Source: Dasypus novemcinctus | Taxonomy: Eukaryota > Chordata > Mammalia > Cingulata > Dasypodidae | Direction: 5' to 3' | Assembly (NCBI RefSeq): GCF_030445035.2 | Contig: NC_080677.1 | Location: 26,423,513-26,487,512 of the forward strand | Length of the DNA stretch: 64,000 bases | Shown here: positions 41,180-53,262 of the stretch, piece by piece | Numbering within the stretch: position 1 is the first letter of the stretch | Layout of the letters: each line of letters opens with the position of its first letter | The notes under the pieces: model-generated | The model's input: only the letters and a program-made list of their open reading frames with translations | Database searches by the model: none | What the model was told of the DNA's origin: nothing | Position numbers and translations under genes: made by a program

Positions 41180-42295
41180 AAAAAACAGTTTTCCAACATT
41201 TATTCTGTTGAATGAGTGCACAGCATTTTCATGAACAATCTCAGGGCTACATCACTACACAATAGTTTAAATTAGTAGAGCCATTTTCAGAAGGAAAATC
41301 ATTGGTTGCTTCAGGGTAAGTGCCACCACCACTTGGGAACAGGGACCTAAGGGAGCAATGTGGCTTCTGCACAAGGGGGGGACAGGCAGGCGGGCAGGGT
41401 CCTCATGTTCCGAGGGCAGAGAGGGGCCCCCAGCTTCAGGGCACCACCCTCTCCAGGACACAGTGAGAGGGAGCAGCTCTCTCGGGACTACGCTTCCTTC
41501 TCTGCCACAGGGAAACCCTGCGGTGACTAACCAGAGCAGCCGGGCGGTCACCAGCCTCACGTGGAGCTCACCAGCACGATTCAGATGGGAAGAGCGCTGC
41601 CCGGGACAGAGTGGAGGGAGGAAGGAAGCGCCACGCAGATAATCCATGGGGCAAATGCAGAATCAAATGCTCCATTCCTGGTGCAAGACGTCTTTCGTTT
41701 GGTCCCCTGATTTTTCTGCGCAGGAGGGTCTTTCTAACCTCAAAGTCACACAGCCAATGGCAGCACCACAAAGGGCCGTGATTAACTGGAAGAGCAAAGC
41801 ATGCCTGTGGGGGAAGCCACACTGAGAATAGCCAGGATAGCTGGTTGGGAATTCCAGCTGGGACACGGGCTCCTGCCCATCAGGAGAAAGCTTTTAAAAC
41901 ACTAGCCAGTTTAAAAAAAAATTTTTTTTAATCCTCTTTACATAAACACCCTGGATATTTTTCCTTCAGTTTCATCCAAGATGGCTATTACTTCGGTAGG
42001 ACACTATTTTCCTTTACTAACCAAATGACCCCATCGGCTCACAAAACAACGGCAGGCAGCGCAGCCTTTCCAATGCTTTACACATGCTATGCTAAGGCAC
42101 TTCTCCTTGGTTTTGTTGAAGGTTCCGGGCAGTCGGCCTAAACGTCTCACCCCGCGCACCACCTCGCCCTGGTGTGCACCAGCTGCAGGGGGATGCGGCC
42201 GGCTCGCTGAGTGCACCCCCTCCCAGGCCCCGCGCCTTCCCCTGCGCAGGCGGCTCACGGTCACGCAGTCCGGGCCCGACTGGCTGGTGTCGGGT
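41180..42295 (-). other. FKBP9: FKBP9 3' untranslated region
   Basis: About 1.1 kb of sequence without an evident SINE or L1 follows the stop codon on the - strand and ends at a canonical polyadenylation signal. The boundary is inferred from that signal. A long T/A tract occurs near 41913-41932. Confidence 0.7.
41199..41204 (-). terminator. FKBP9: FKBP9 polyadenylation signal AATAAA
   Basis: Plus-strand TTTATT here reads AATAAA on the FKBP9 strand, about 1.09 kb past the stop. It is the first canonical signal that I saw downstream of the last exon. Confidence 0.65.
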
Positions 42296-42472
42296 CTAGA
42301 GTTCATCGTGCTTGGCCTCCTGGTCTTTGAGTTTAAACTCCAGAGCCGTGACCTTGCCGTCTCCATTCCGGTCCTGGTTGGTGAACATATTCTTGACGAT
42401 CAGCTCCGCCTCAAAACCGGGAGCAAGTTTCCCCTTGCCAGACGCCACCTGGGCATGGATGTACTCGGAGAA
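42296..42472 (-). CDS. FKBP9: FKBP9 last exon: EF-hand 2 and HDEL signal
   Basis: The acceptor is ctctctctgcag. The exon encodes 58 residues and TAG: FSEYIHAQVASGKGKLAPGF, EAELIVKNMFTNQDRNGDGK, then VTALEFKLKDQEAKHDEL. DRNGDGKVTALE is a full EF-hand loop. HDEL at the C-terminus is the KDEL-receptor retrieval signal that keeps the protein in the ER. Loop position 11 is Leu where I recall Glu in human; this is outside the calcium ligands. Confidence 0.97.
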   Translation of the reverse strand, partial: FSEYIHAQVASGKGKLAPGFEAELIVKNMFTNQDRNGDGKVTALEFKLKDQEAKHDEL

Positions 42473-42787
42473 CTGCAGAGAGAGGGGCCAGGACAGACCG
42501 TGAGCACAGCGGCCGGAGAAGGCCGAGCAGGCACCTGAGACAGCAGCCCCAGGTCGGTGGAGCTGGAATTCTAGCCTCAACTAGAAAAATACCGAAAATT
42601 CTTCCTATGAGCTCTATGGCCTGGGTTTTCCCTACTGAGGCAAGTTGAAAACCTCTGGACTGAAATACTCCAAGGGCCCTTAGGCTCTGGGTAGCCAAAC
42701 CCAGCAGCGACCCCTTCTCCCCAAATCAATACTTAGTGCCCCGACCAAATGCTGACCCCAAGTACCCCAATCTCTGAGAACGCTGCT

Positions 42788-42823
42788 TCATTCATTCATT
42801 CATTCATTCATTCATTCATTCAG
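42788..42823 (+). repeat. (CATT)n microsatellite
   Basis: About nine uninterrupted CATT units, at the 3' terminal repeat position of the L2. Confidence 0.9.
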
Positions 42824-43234
42824 TGAAAAGTTACTGCGTATCTACCACGTGCCAGGCACCGTCCTAGACCCTTGGAATACATCCAACAAAACAAACATCC
42901 CACTCTCGTGGTGCTTACCGTCTACTGGGACACACAGACAATTAAAAATGAACATAATAAATATGTGAATTATATATTAATTTACAGAGTGAAATGTTCT
43001 GGAAAAATGAAAAAGTAAAGCCAAGCAAGGAAGACCAAGAGTCCAAGTGGGGAAGTGGGCTCAAGTATTAAATTGGACGGTCAGGGTAAACCGCAGTGAA
43101 AGAGGGAAACTTGTGCAATGGCTTAAAGGAAGTGAGGGAACGAGCTGATCATCTGAGTGAGGGAACGAGCCCATTATCTGCAGGAAGCATGTTCCGAGCA
43201 GGAAAAAAGAGGGTGCAAGAGCAGCAAGGGGGAG

Positions 43235-43606
43235 GGAAACGGACTTTGGCCCAGTGGTTAGGGCGTCCGTCTACCATATGGGAGGTCCGCGGTTCAAACC
43301 CCGGGCCTCCTTGACCCGTGTGGAGCTGGCCATGCGCACTGCTGATGCGCGCAAGGAGTGCCGTGCCACGCAAGGGTATCCCCCGCGTGGCCCCCACGCG
43401 CAAGGAGTGCGCCCGTGAGGAAAGCCGCCCAGCGTGAAAAGAAAGAGCAGCCTGCCCAGAAATGGCGCCACCCACACTTCCCGTGCCGCTGACGACAACA
43501 GAAGCGGACAAAGAAACAAGACGCAGCAAATAGACACCAAGAACAGACAACCAGGGGAGGGGGGGAAATTAAATAAATAAATAAATCTTTAAAAAAAAAA
43601 AAAAAA
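43235..43606 (+). mobile_element. DAS-type SINE in L2
   Basis: Perfect 18-bp target duplication AAGAGCAGCAAGGGGGAG at 43217-43234 and 43607-43624. The body has several small deletions compared with its relatives. Confidence 0.94.
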
Positions 43607-44459
43607 AAGAGCAGCAAGGGGGAGAGTGAGGCAGGGCAGACTGAGCAAGGGGGAGAGAAGCTGGAGAGGAGGCGAGAGGGGGCAGGCTGCGAGGGCCTTG
43701 GAGGCCACCATAAGGACTTTGGAAAGGGGGCCCTTGAAGAGTTCTGAGAAGCAAAGGCATGATCAGATGCAGGTTTTAGAAAAATGTTTTAGAAAAATGA
43801 CTCTGGCTGCCGCGAGGGGCACAGGCGAAAGCAGGAAGACCCGCTGAGAGGCTACTGAGTAATCCAGGCCGCCTACGGGCCTGGGGCGGTGTGGTGGGGA
43901 GAAGCGGGACGTGTCAGATGGTGGGATGACTTCCTGATGGATAATTGCGACCTGTGGGAGAACAAGAGCGTCAATGACTCCTGAGGGCTCTGCCCTAGGC
44001 AACTGGAAGGATGGAACTGACATTGAGTGAAGTGGGAAGGCTGTGGGAGAAGCAGGTTTTGGAGGGAATATCAGACAGTTGGGTTTTGAGTGTGACCTGG
44101 AGAGAAGGGTGACTGGAGCGACCAGTTTGGGAGTTGTCAGGGTATAGATGGTAAAGCCACGAAACTAGCTTAGACTAGCAAGGGAAGGACGTGAAGATGG
44201 AGAAGAGAATCAGTTCAGGACTGTGCCTGGGACACTTCAAGAAGAGACCAGGGAGAAAAGACTTGGGAAGAAACTACCACGGAGGGAGAAGGAAAGCCAC
44301 GCAAGTGCGGTGTCCTGGAAGTCGAGGAAAGACAGGGCCCCACTGCAGGGAGCTGGCTGAGTGGGAACAGGGTAAGGACCGAGAGCAACACGGAGGGCAT
44401 CGGGGTCGGCGGCACGCTGGGGAAAACAGCCTGTACAAGTGGGTTGTTTTTTTTTAAAA

Positions 44460-44850
44460 AAGAGGCTGCGAGGAAGAACCTGTGGATGTGTTACCTTACA
44501 TGGTAAAAGGGGCTTTGCAGAGGTGATTAAGTTAAGGATCCCAAGATGGGGAGATTTTCCTGGATTATCTGGGTGGGCCCAATATAATCAAAAGGATCTT
44601 TATATGAGGGAGTCACGAGAGTCAACGTCTGAAAAAAGCAGAGGTTGGAGTGATGTGCTTTGAAGGTGGAGGAGGAGGCTACGAGTGGCGCAAGGTGGAC
44701 AGGCTCCAGAACCTGGCAAAGGCAAGGAGGCAGAATATCCCCTCAGAGGCTCCAGAAGGAGCACAGACCTGCTGACACCGTGATTTTCAGCCCTGGAAAA
44801 CTCACTTTGGACTTCTGACCTCCATAACTCTAAGATAATACATTTGTGTT
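44460..44850 (+). repeat. MLT1-type LTR fragment
   Basis: Typical MaLR LTR phrases: CCTGGATTATCTGGGTGGGCCC, AATATAATCAAAAGGATC, GACTTCTGACCTCCATAACT and TTGTGTTGTTTTAAG. Confidence 0.7.
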
Positions 44851-45169
44851 GTTTTAAGACAATAAGAAAAAAGAGAGGGGGAAGGAGAGAGAAAAACAGG
44901 AGAACTAGGGACAAGAAGACAATTCTTTGGAGAGTTTTGCTGTAAAAGGAGCAAAGAAATGAAAGAATGCAAAGAGGCATCAAGAAAAGGGAATGTTTGC
45001 GTGCTGTGAAAGATCCCGTAGATGAGGGAAAATTAATGATGTAGGAGAGAAAGCTGGGACGATGGCCCTGGAAAAGCAGATGTGGAGCAGATGGAGAGCT
45101 GGAATTCATCAGGTTGTGACAAGACAGAGGATTCTATGCTCGGCTCAGTGAAGGGGCATGCGATAAGAG

Positions 45170-45375
45170 AAACGACACCAGATTTAGATGGTAAAGCCAG
45201 ATGTGTGTCCTGGCTGAAGCCACTGGGCAGCTATGTTAACCTGAGCAAGTCATTTACTTTCTCCACGTACAGTTTCCTCTCCTTAAAAACAGGGATGATT
45301 CTATGGTGGTGGTGAGGGCTAAAGGAGATAAAATATGCAAAAATACTTTGCAAAACACAGGTCCACAGTGGCATA
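45170..45375 (+). repeat. MIR SINE
   Basis: Core MIR sequence in sense: gtgtcctggctgaagcc ... cctgagcaagtcatttac ... tccttaaaaacagggatg. Confidence 0.7.
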
Positions 45376-45486
45376 AGGAACTGAGAACCGAACCAAGACC
45401 GATGTAATCCCTGCACCTCTCAGGCGCTGTTTCTTCAAAGAGGGACTGTGAGCTTCAATTTAGAGAGTGCATGTCAAAGTACTTGA

Positions 45487-45901
45487 GGGAAGCAGTCATG
45501 GCTCAACTGATAGAGTGTCTGTCTACCATAGGTAGGGTCCAGGGTTCAATCTCCAGGGCCTCCTGACCCGTATGGTGAGCTGGCCCATGCACAGCGCTGC
45601 CACACACAAGGAGTGCCATGCCATGCAGGGGTGTCCCCGTGTAGGGGAGCCCCACGTGCAAGGAGTGCACCCCTCAAGGAGAGCCACCCAGCGTGAAAAA
45701 AGCGCAGCCCGCCCAGGAGTGGTGCTGCACACAGAGCTGACCCAAGATGATGCAACAAAAAAAGAGACGCAGTTTCCCAGTGCCGCCAGACAATGCAAGC
45801 GGATGCAGAAGAAGACACAGTGAATGGACACAGAGAGCAAACAATGGGGGGGAAGGGGAGAGAAATAAATAAAAAATAAATCTTTACAAAAAAAAAAAAA
45901 A
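45487..45901 (+). mobile_element. DAS-type SINE
   Basis: Full length, with an exact 13-bp duplication TCAAAGTACTTGA at 45474-45486 and 45902-45914. It ends only about 156 bases from the FKBP9 exon at 46058. Confidence 0.93.
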
Positions 45902-46057
45902 TCAAAGTACTTGATCCATGAGTGTGTTGGTTTTCATCACAAGAAATACAGCACAGCTGCCCTCCTCACCCTGGCAATGCTTCACATCCAGAGAAGACCC
46001 TGGCCCAGCAAGACCCCCTGGGCTCCTTCCATCCCACGTCCCTTCCAAGACCATTAC

Positions 46058-46221
46058 CTCTTCGAGGAAGACTTCTCCATTGCCATCCTTGTCGATTTCA
46101 TCAAAGAGGTTGGATGCCACCTCGCCGTTCCAAATGAACATGTACCCCTCAGGCAGGCCCGCCACGAGCTCCAGCAGCTCGATGTCGAACACCAGCACGG
46201 CACTGCCAGGCACTTCTCCAT
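46058..46221 (-). CDS. FKBP9: FKBP9 exon: end of PPIase domain 4 and EF-hand 1
   Basis: The acceptor is tgtgtggcag and the donor is GAG|GTAATG. It encodes (D)GEVPGSAVLVFDIELLELV, AGLPEGYMFIWNGEVASNLF and DEIDKDGNGEVFLEE. DKDGNGEVFLEE is a complete 12-residue EF-hand loop with Asp1, Asp3, Asn5 and Glu12. The splice junction falls exactly after Glu12. Confidence 0.95.
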
Positions 46222-47302
46222 CTGCCACACACGGGGCAAAGGAGGGGCGTCAGCACCCACGGGACAGCAGTCAGGCCTGTCACCACCCACTGCCCTCCTG
46301 GAGGCCCAGTGCCTCCCAGACGGCAAGCGTTCCTCAGGAAAGCAAGAAAGCGTGGCCCAGCCAAGGCATGTCTCCAGACTAGGTAGTGGCCCTTTATTGA
46401 GCTGTGAGAGCAGTTTAGGGAATGGTTACCAGCATTGTATATTTTAAATTAAGGGACAGAATACAATAATCAAGACATACTGATCATAAAAAGGGTGGGT
46501 ATGGTTTCGTGAAACTTATTTATGGACCATGGAGATAAAATATGTTTCTTACTGTGTATGTCTTCGTGAAATAGTTTGAAAGCCATTAGTACAGATTACA
46601 ACTTTAGAACTTTTGGATAATTCTAACAGAACTTTAAGAATAATATGGTACACCTTAAAACGATGACTCAGGATTTGACTGTAGACACAAATTAGAGAAT
46701 AGTATATAAAATAGGGGTCCAAAGGAAATTAAATAATATGTGAATCTATAAATGCAAAATATTGTATAAAATTGTTATATTATATATTACCTTTTTATAG
46801 CTCATATTTCCAGTATTCCAGAACTTGAAACTAATCTGTTCCAAGAGGAAATTTTCTTGGATAGCTTACAGGTTCAGAAGTGAAAAAGCAAAACACTGCA
46901 GCATTCCACTGTCCCAGGAAACAGTTCTGGAAGTGCTCAGCCTCGCTCCAGAGAATCACTTGGAAAGCTCCTTCAGGGACACTTCCCAGCCAGGATTTTG
47001 TGAATCCCAGGTGGATTGCACCTAAATCTCTCCTTTCTCAGGAGGGCAGTGGGACATTATAACATGGCTATGCTGGAGTCACAAAGGACTATTTATTCAT
47101 TCATCCATCCATCCATCCATTCATTCATTTTTATTTATTTATTACAAAGGACTTTTTAAAAACGGCTAGATTCCTTTAAAAAAAATAAGAACGACAAACT
47201 TTTTTGGTTTTAACTGGAAAAAGCATATGGTAGTTACCCCCAAAGCACAAAATTCGGATGGCAAACATGCCCCAAACACCCTTTCATGCTGTAACTACTC
47301 AC
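46222..47302. other. FKBP9 intron, no gene
   Basis: Mostly unassigned AT-rich DNA; a short (ATCC)n/(ATTC)n repeat lies at 47093-47130. Confidence 0.45.
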
Positions 47303-47448
47303 CCACGCCAGCCTCCCCATAGCCCAAGTGGGGTGGAATGATCACTGTCCGTTTCTCTCCCACACACATCTCTCTGAGACCCATATCCATTCCCAACACA
47401 ACTTGTCCAGATCCCAAAACGATATTGTAAGTCTTGCCTAAATTCCAC
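47303..47448 (-). CDS. FKBP9: FKBP9 exon: PPIase domain 4, C-terminal half
   Basis: The acceptor is catttctcag and the donor is G|GTGAGT. It encodes (T)WNLGKTYNIVLGSGQVVLG, MDMGLREMCVGEKRTVIIPP and HLGYGEAGV, then one base of the next Asp codon. It is 146 nt and aligns closely with the domain 3 exon, consistent with exon-pair duplication of the PPIase domains. Confidence 0.95.
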
Positions 47449-48059
47449 CTGAGAAATGAAACAGAAGAGTCCCTGATTAGGTTATCACTCAATCGATATT
47501 CTGCGAGCATTCTCATAAGAACACACATTACTTCTGTATGCTCCAGCAGATGCACACCCTCCATTTAATCATGAGGAAACATCCAGCAAACCCAAACTGA
47601 AGGACAGTTTGCAAAAAAACAAAAAAGCAACCAGTCTGTGATCTTCGAAAGTGTCAAGATCATGACAATCAATGAAAGACGGAGGAACTTTTCCAGCACG
47701 GAAGAAACTAAAGAGACAAAAAAAAAAAATTAAATGCGACACATGATTCTGAATAGGATTCTTTTACATAAAGGACACTACTGGCATATTTGGCAAAAAT
47801 TGTGTGGGGTCTGAGGATTAGAGGGTGATACTGTATCGATGCTAACTTCCTGATTTTAACGGTTGTATTGAGTTATGTAGGAGAATGTCTGTGTTTGTAT
47901 GACATGCACTTTAACATACTCCGGAGCAACTGGACATTATGTTAGCAACTTACTCTGCAACGATTCAGGGCAAAAAGTTCTTTGTACTTGTCTTGCAATT
48001 TCTAAGTTTAAGTTTGTCTTAGTCAATGTTCTAAGTAAGGGGTTTTCGTGAGAAATTTT

Positions 48060-48255
48060 TTAACAATGAAGTTAAAAGTCTGGGCTTTAGATTTGGCAAG
48101 ATGTGATTTTGACCCTGGGAAATGGAACCTCTCGGCCTCAGTTTTCTTATCTCAAAACTGGGATAATAATAGCTCTATGACAGGAATTACCTGAAGGGTA
48201 AATAATATAAAACGCTTGCACAGTGCAGAGTGAGTGTGAAGGACTCGCTAAATGG
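48060..48255 (+). repeat. MIR SINE
   Basis: Sense MIR core: gggctttagatttggcaag ... ctcggcctcagttttcttatctcaaaactgggataataatag. Confidence 0.72.
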
Positions 48256-50929
48256 CTGGCCTTGAGGGTATAAAGTCCCATGTCTGTAACAGTCTATGTG
48301 TCCAGAAAACTATTACAGTTTATTGAAGATGACAGTTTCCTGGGGACCATGGACATCACAGAGAGTGATAGCCATAAAAGTTGGCCCTGCCACCTGAGTC
48401 ACTGCTGAAAAGAAACCTATTTCAAAATCTGTGGCATCCCTGTCATTTCCTACAGGCAGACAGTGGGTATGTTCTTCAGTGCCAAAGGAGAAAGGCCCCC
48501 AGATGCCTTCATGCTCCTAACCACGGCACCAACGTGGCAGGATGGCCTTTTTCGGTCACATCCTCTTCCCAGGCTTCCCAGCCTCCCCTGGGTCTGTGCT
48601 GCCTCTTTCCCACCTCAAGCTAGTTCCCAGGGCCAGGCGAGTTCTCGGGGCCTGCAAATCAAAATAGGGTTTGCATTTGTGCTACCTGGGGTGAAAACCA
48701 AAACAAAGCTGCCCCTGGCACAGGCTGCCCCAGGCCTGAGGGAGGGCCCTCCGTTCCTGCCCACACACAATCCCGCCTTTGTCATCTGCACAGAGGCTCC
48801 TCACTCTGCCTTTCCCGAGGCACAGGCTTTCAAAGTCCTATAGAACATTCCAGAACTCATTCAGTTACCAAATAACGAAGCCTTATTTGTCCGCCCTGAG
48901 GCCAGCTTAAACACACATTAAGAAAATCTTCCAGGCCAACCGTTTGTCTTCACATGCCGCCTCTGAACACACCACTATTTCTTTTTTCTCATCCTTGCGT
49001 CACCCTTTCACGTATTGATTTTGCCAGTTTTCCTCTCCAGCATTCTCCTCATTCTTTCTGTACGGTTCCCAGCTTCCCACCCTTCCCCCGCTCCCGCCCC
49101 TGGTCCCCAGGGCTCCCCTCACCCTCCTTCGTCCTCTCTGGCGCTCCACCCACCTTCCTAACAGTTCCCTCAGGCCTGAGCAACCTCTGCCCCGTCGGTA
49201 TCTACCGGGCCGCCTTCCAGGAGGCGGCGTTTACCACACTCCTCACTACCCCGCTATTCTGAGGGGACGCAGAGGGGCTGCTGCGCCGTATTGACTTACA
49301 GGACGTACAAGTGACTCCTGAGGCACAAAATGGAGACTCTGACAAGAGGAAAGGGCCTGCATGACCGAGGCGCCCGCACGCCCTGTCAGAATGCTGTGGG
49401 TTCAGGAAACACACAGAAATCTGGGCAGGAAGACGGATTTCTCCCCCACCCCATACGGAAAACATATCCTGAACCCACTGAGAAGGAATCCCTTTGTTCT
49501 CTTCCCCACCCCCCTTCCTCTTTCCTAGCCTTCAGAGTTGCAGACAACGGGAACATCAACAGCAGCAGGGCAGTAAGCCCTGACTTACAGGCTGCTCTGA
49601 CCTTCGGGCCATGCCCACACACGAGCTCACGTGAGCCTCAAAACAACTACAAGCCACGCTTCTTCCCCGCTGCCCTCCGCGGGCCTCCAGCTAATGACTA
49701 GAGGCTGGGATTTCTTTGCAAGGGGGTCTGTAGTGAGCCAGGACCCTGTAAATCTGGGCCCTGAAGACATACTTGACTGATTCTAAAATGCATAAATTTT
49801 CACTTTTTAATATCTCTGTAGCTGGGTTACCTTTTATAATTGACAGTATGTCAATGCTTTTTAGCAGCACTTTGACTTTCATAGCGATACACATAGAATG
49901 ACGATGTCGCTAACAATCAGTGCATCCTAGGCCTGATGAAATATGTTAAATACATTAACATATAGGATCTTGTATCACCAGAGAAAACGCTCTGCAGAGG
50001 AGTCTTTCTTTCTCCCCAAGACTAAACTTAGGAATCTAAGTCATACTTAGTACAAAAAAATGGACGTGCTTATATATAAATATAAAGAAAGGCTAAGAAT
50101 GTTTCTTTCCCAAAGAAGATAATATTATATAAATTTGCAGATATATCTGAAGATTCAGATACATAAGAATAAAAGCGTTTTAGAGGCACATTTGTTTATA
50201 CTGTTGATTTCTTCTATTTAATATATTTTCAGAGTTCATCTCAATAAATTAACTATATAAAATGCTTCCTTTGTGCTAGGCTCTGTGCCTGGGACAGGGA
50301 ATAAAAAGATAAATAAACATGTTGGTGTCCCTAAGGTATTCAGATTAGTAACAGAGAGAAACAAAAAATAATAACAAAAATAAGGGTAATAGATAAAGTG
50401 TTAGGAGACTACAGAAGCAGGAGCAGTTGTTTCTTCCTAAGAAATAAAGAAAGATTTTGAGAAAAGGGAGGATATTTAAGCCCGAGCAGAAATTATGCAG
50501 GAAGAAGGCCGACTAGAGAGGGAGGGTGAAAGCAGCAGTGCACAACCTGCACTACTGTACATGACGACCCTGGAAAGAAGATGGGCCCCAAGACACGAGA
50601 CTGGCAAGGCAGAGCGGCATCAGGAGTGCCTTACATGCTGGATTATGGAGGTAGGGCTGTGGTTGGTTTTAAAGAGGGCAATTATATGACGAATGTGTTT
50701 TTCAGGAAGGCAGTTTTCATAGGGTGAGAGAGTGCCAGGAGCAGGGCGAGACCATTAGCAGGAAACCCTTAGAATAAGGTGCCTAAGCGGTGATGAAGAC
50801 TTGAGTCACGCAGTGGAAAAAGAGTGGACAAGACGCCCAAGCTCTCAACTAGTATCTGATGAAGAGAAAAGGAGAATCGTGAGGTTCCCCCTCCGGGCTC
50901 GCACCCATGCCGGCCCAGGCTGCCCTTAC
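48256..50929. other. FKBP9 intron, largely unassigned
   Basis: No gene. 48950-49200 is C/T-rich. About 50230-50720 resembles an antisense L2 3' end (ttcctttgtgctaggctctgtgcctggg), at low confidence. The rest is unassigned. Confidence 0.4.
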
Positions 50930-51116
50930 GTGGAGTCCAGCAGAGTGCCGTCCAGCAGCGAGGCGTTGTAGTGATACTTGAGGTAATCGCCCTTCTTGCT
51001 GAGCACTGAGCAGTCGGGCGGCTTGTAGTGGGAGGTGACGCTGATGGAGTCCGAAGGGTTGTGGAAATCAATCACGTGGATGTCGAACACCAGCACGGCC
51101 GAGCCAGGGATGTTCC
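50930..51116 (-). CDS. FKBP9: FKBP9 exon: end of PPIase domain 3 and start of domain 4
   Basis: The acceptor is gtgtcctttag and the donor is AC|GTAAGG. The 187 nt encode NIPGSAVLVFDIHVIDFHNP, the last strand of domain 3 and the linker. SDSISVTSHYKPPDCSVLSK and KGDYLKYHYNASLLDGTLLD follow; YHYNASLLDGT is the usual FKBP strand-loop start of domain 4. Phase closes with both neighbours. Confidence 0.95.
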
Positions 51117-51274
51117 CTAAAGGACACAGCCAGGGAGGGGATGAACGAAACCTCCACGCAGCACATGGTGCTCCCCAGATCCCCAAGCACAGCCTCGTGG
51201 CGCTCCAGCGGGAACACGGGGACCCAGGTACGCAACCCTGGGGAATGCTAAGGGAACGGCGTTGGAAGGGCCAT

Positions 51275-51400
51275 TAGAAGTTAGCTATCCTCGTTTTACC
51301 AATGAGGAAACCGAGGCACGGGTTTGTCCACGGTCATGCAGCCAGCTAGGGGCACAGTTCAGACTAAAATTCAAGACTCTGGGCTACCACCCCATGGAAT
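51275..51400 (-). repeat. MIR SINE fragment
   Basis: Antisense MIR core: ctcgttttaccaatgaggaaaccgaggcacgg ... cagctaggggcacagttcagac. A second antisense MIR-like piece is near 51750-51830. Confidence 0.75.
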
Positions 51401-52421
51401 CATTCACGGAGCCTGAAAAAGTTGTTTAAATTCACAGATGAGGATGCTAAACTCAGCCAAATTATGACCCCCACCAGAAGGAAGAGGTGGGATGGGAAAA
51501 TAAGCAGTGGAGTGAAATTCTTTCAGTGCCTACCACTGCTCAAGGAAAAAAGAACTAACATAAAGCTTCAAGGGAAAAAAAATCCAGCCTAAATTGACAC
51601 ATGTACACCCCTTATTACGGTGCACCTAACAGTTTGTAAAGTGTTTCATGATACATCCTATTTTTCTACTCAAAAGTAATATACGTTTCCATTATCTTCA
51701 TTTTTGAAAACAGTATCTTACATTGAACAATGTTTCACAGTATATAAAAGTATTTTCACATACATTATCTCATTAAATCCCCATAGCACCTGTGAGGTAC
51801 GTGTTACCATAAATCCAGGATTAGAGACACCCCATGGAGTTATAGACAGCTTTTCAGCAGCAGGGAACACTTGAAGAACACACGTCAGATGTAAAACACC
51901 CCCTCAGATGATTTCAGAGAAGTTTAAATGGAAAAACATTTTAAGTGGTGCCACTTAGAATCAAGGATGTACAGTATTATCATTAGCATGTTACAATAAG
52001 AAAAACAACTCAGATACATTCAAGGAAACAACACAGCTATAGGCAGAATTCAGACACGTGATCACCTACAGCCTCTGCCCACCCACTTCACGTGCTTTTT
52101 TTGCTTGCCCAGAATTACTAAAGCAGTAATTACAGAAACTTCTTCTTTTATAGCAGAACATAGGTGGCCTGATATTCATTACTGACAGGAGTTGTGACTA
52201 GTAATGGGGTGCAGAAACTTGCCCACAGCAGCCAGAAATTGCAGACTGCCATCAGCTAGAAGGTCACTTGGGAAGGCTGTTAAATCCAGGGCTCGGGCAG
52301 TTCTGTGTGGGAAACTAACATGCACTAAGGAGGGCAAGTGGCCAGAGAGCCAGATCTGTAGTTCTCAACCTTGCAGCCCATGAGAAATCATCTGGAAATG
52401 AAACTGGAAAACATTATGCTA

Positions 52422-52826
52422 GGGAAGCAGATGTGGCTCAAGCAATTGAGCTCCCGTCTACCATATAGGAGGTCCAGGGTTCAATGCCCAGGGCCTCCTG
52501 GTGAAGGCAAGCTGGCCATGCAGTGAGCTGGCCCACAAGGAGTGCCGGCCCACGTGGGAGTACTGCCCCATGCAGGAGTACCGCCACGCACAGGAGTGCA
52601 GGCTTACACAGAGAGCTGGTGCAGCAAGATGATGCAACAAAAAGAGACAAAGAGGAAGACAATAAGAGACATAGCAGACCAGGGGAGCTGAGGTGGTGCA
52701 AGAGAATGATTGACTCTCTCCCACTCTGGAAGGTCCCAGGATCAGTTCCCTGAGTTGTCTAATGAGAATACAAGTAGACACAGAAGAACACACACAGCAA
52801 ATAGACACAGAAAGCAGATGGGGGGG
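52422..52826 (+). mobile_element. DAS-type SINE (first of a head-to-tail pair)
   Basis: Head gatgtggctcaagcaattgag; body like the elements at 29640 and 59678. It ends in gacacagaaagcagatggg without its own A-rich tail and runs straight into the next SINE. Confidence 0.9.
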
Positions 52827-53248
52827 AAGCGGACTTGGCCCAGTGGATAGGGCGTCCGTCTACCACATGGGAGGTCCACAGTTCAAACCCCGGGCCTCCT
52901 TGACCCGTGTGGAGCTGGCCCACGTGCAGTGCTGAAGTGCGCAAGGAGTGCCGTGCCACTCAAGGGTGTCCCCGCGTAGGGGAGGCCCACGCGCAAGGAG
53001 TGCGCCCCGTAAGGAGAGCCGCCCAGCGTGAAAGAAATTTCAGTCTGCCCAAGAGTGGCACCACGGACACGGAGAGCTGACACAACAAGATGACACAACA
53101 AAAAGAGACACAGATTCCCGTGCCGCTGACAACAACAGAAGCGGACAAAGAAGAACACTCAGCGAATAGACACAGAGAACAGAACAGACAACTGGGGTGG
53201 GGGGGCAGGGAGGGGAGAGAAATAAATAAATCTTTAAAAAAACAAAAC
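52827..53248 (+). mobile_element. DAS-type SINE (second of a head-to-tail pair)
   Basis: Full-length element with A-rich tail. AAAACATTATGCTA at 52408-52421 and 53249-53262 flanks the pair as a whole. Confidence 0.93.
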
Positions 53249-53262
53249 AAAACATTATGCTA

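Larger units (their letters stand above)
42785..45165 (-). mobile_element. Long L2 LINE fragment
   Basis: Read on the - strand this is the 3' coding part and 3' end of L2. Plus-strand pieces include gtatctaccacgtgccaggcaccgtcctagac, gcgagggccttggaggccaccataaggactttgg, and ggagagttttgctgtaaaagg. It is interrupted by a DAS SINE (43235-43606) and an MLT1-type LTR (about 44460-44850). It fills most of FKBP9's last intron. Confidence 0.72.

Noticed and set aside
45911-46447. A 178-codon plus-strand frame.
   Set aside because: It is the reverse of the FKBP9 EF-hand exon plus intron sequence; the real gene is on the other strand with correct splice sites.
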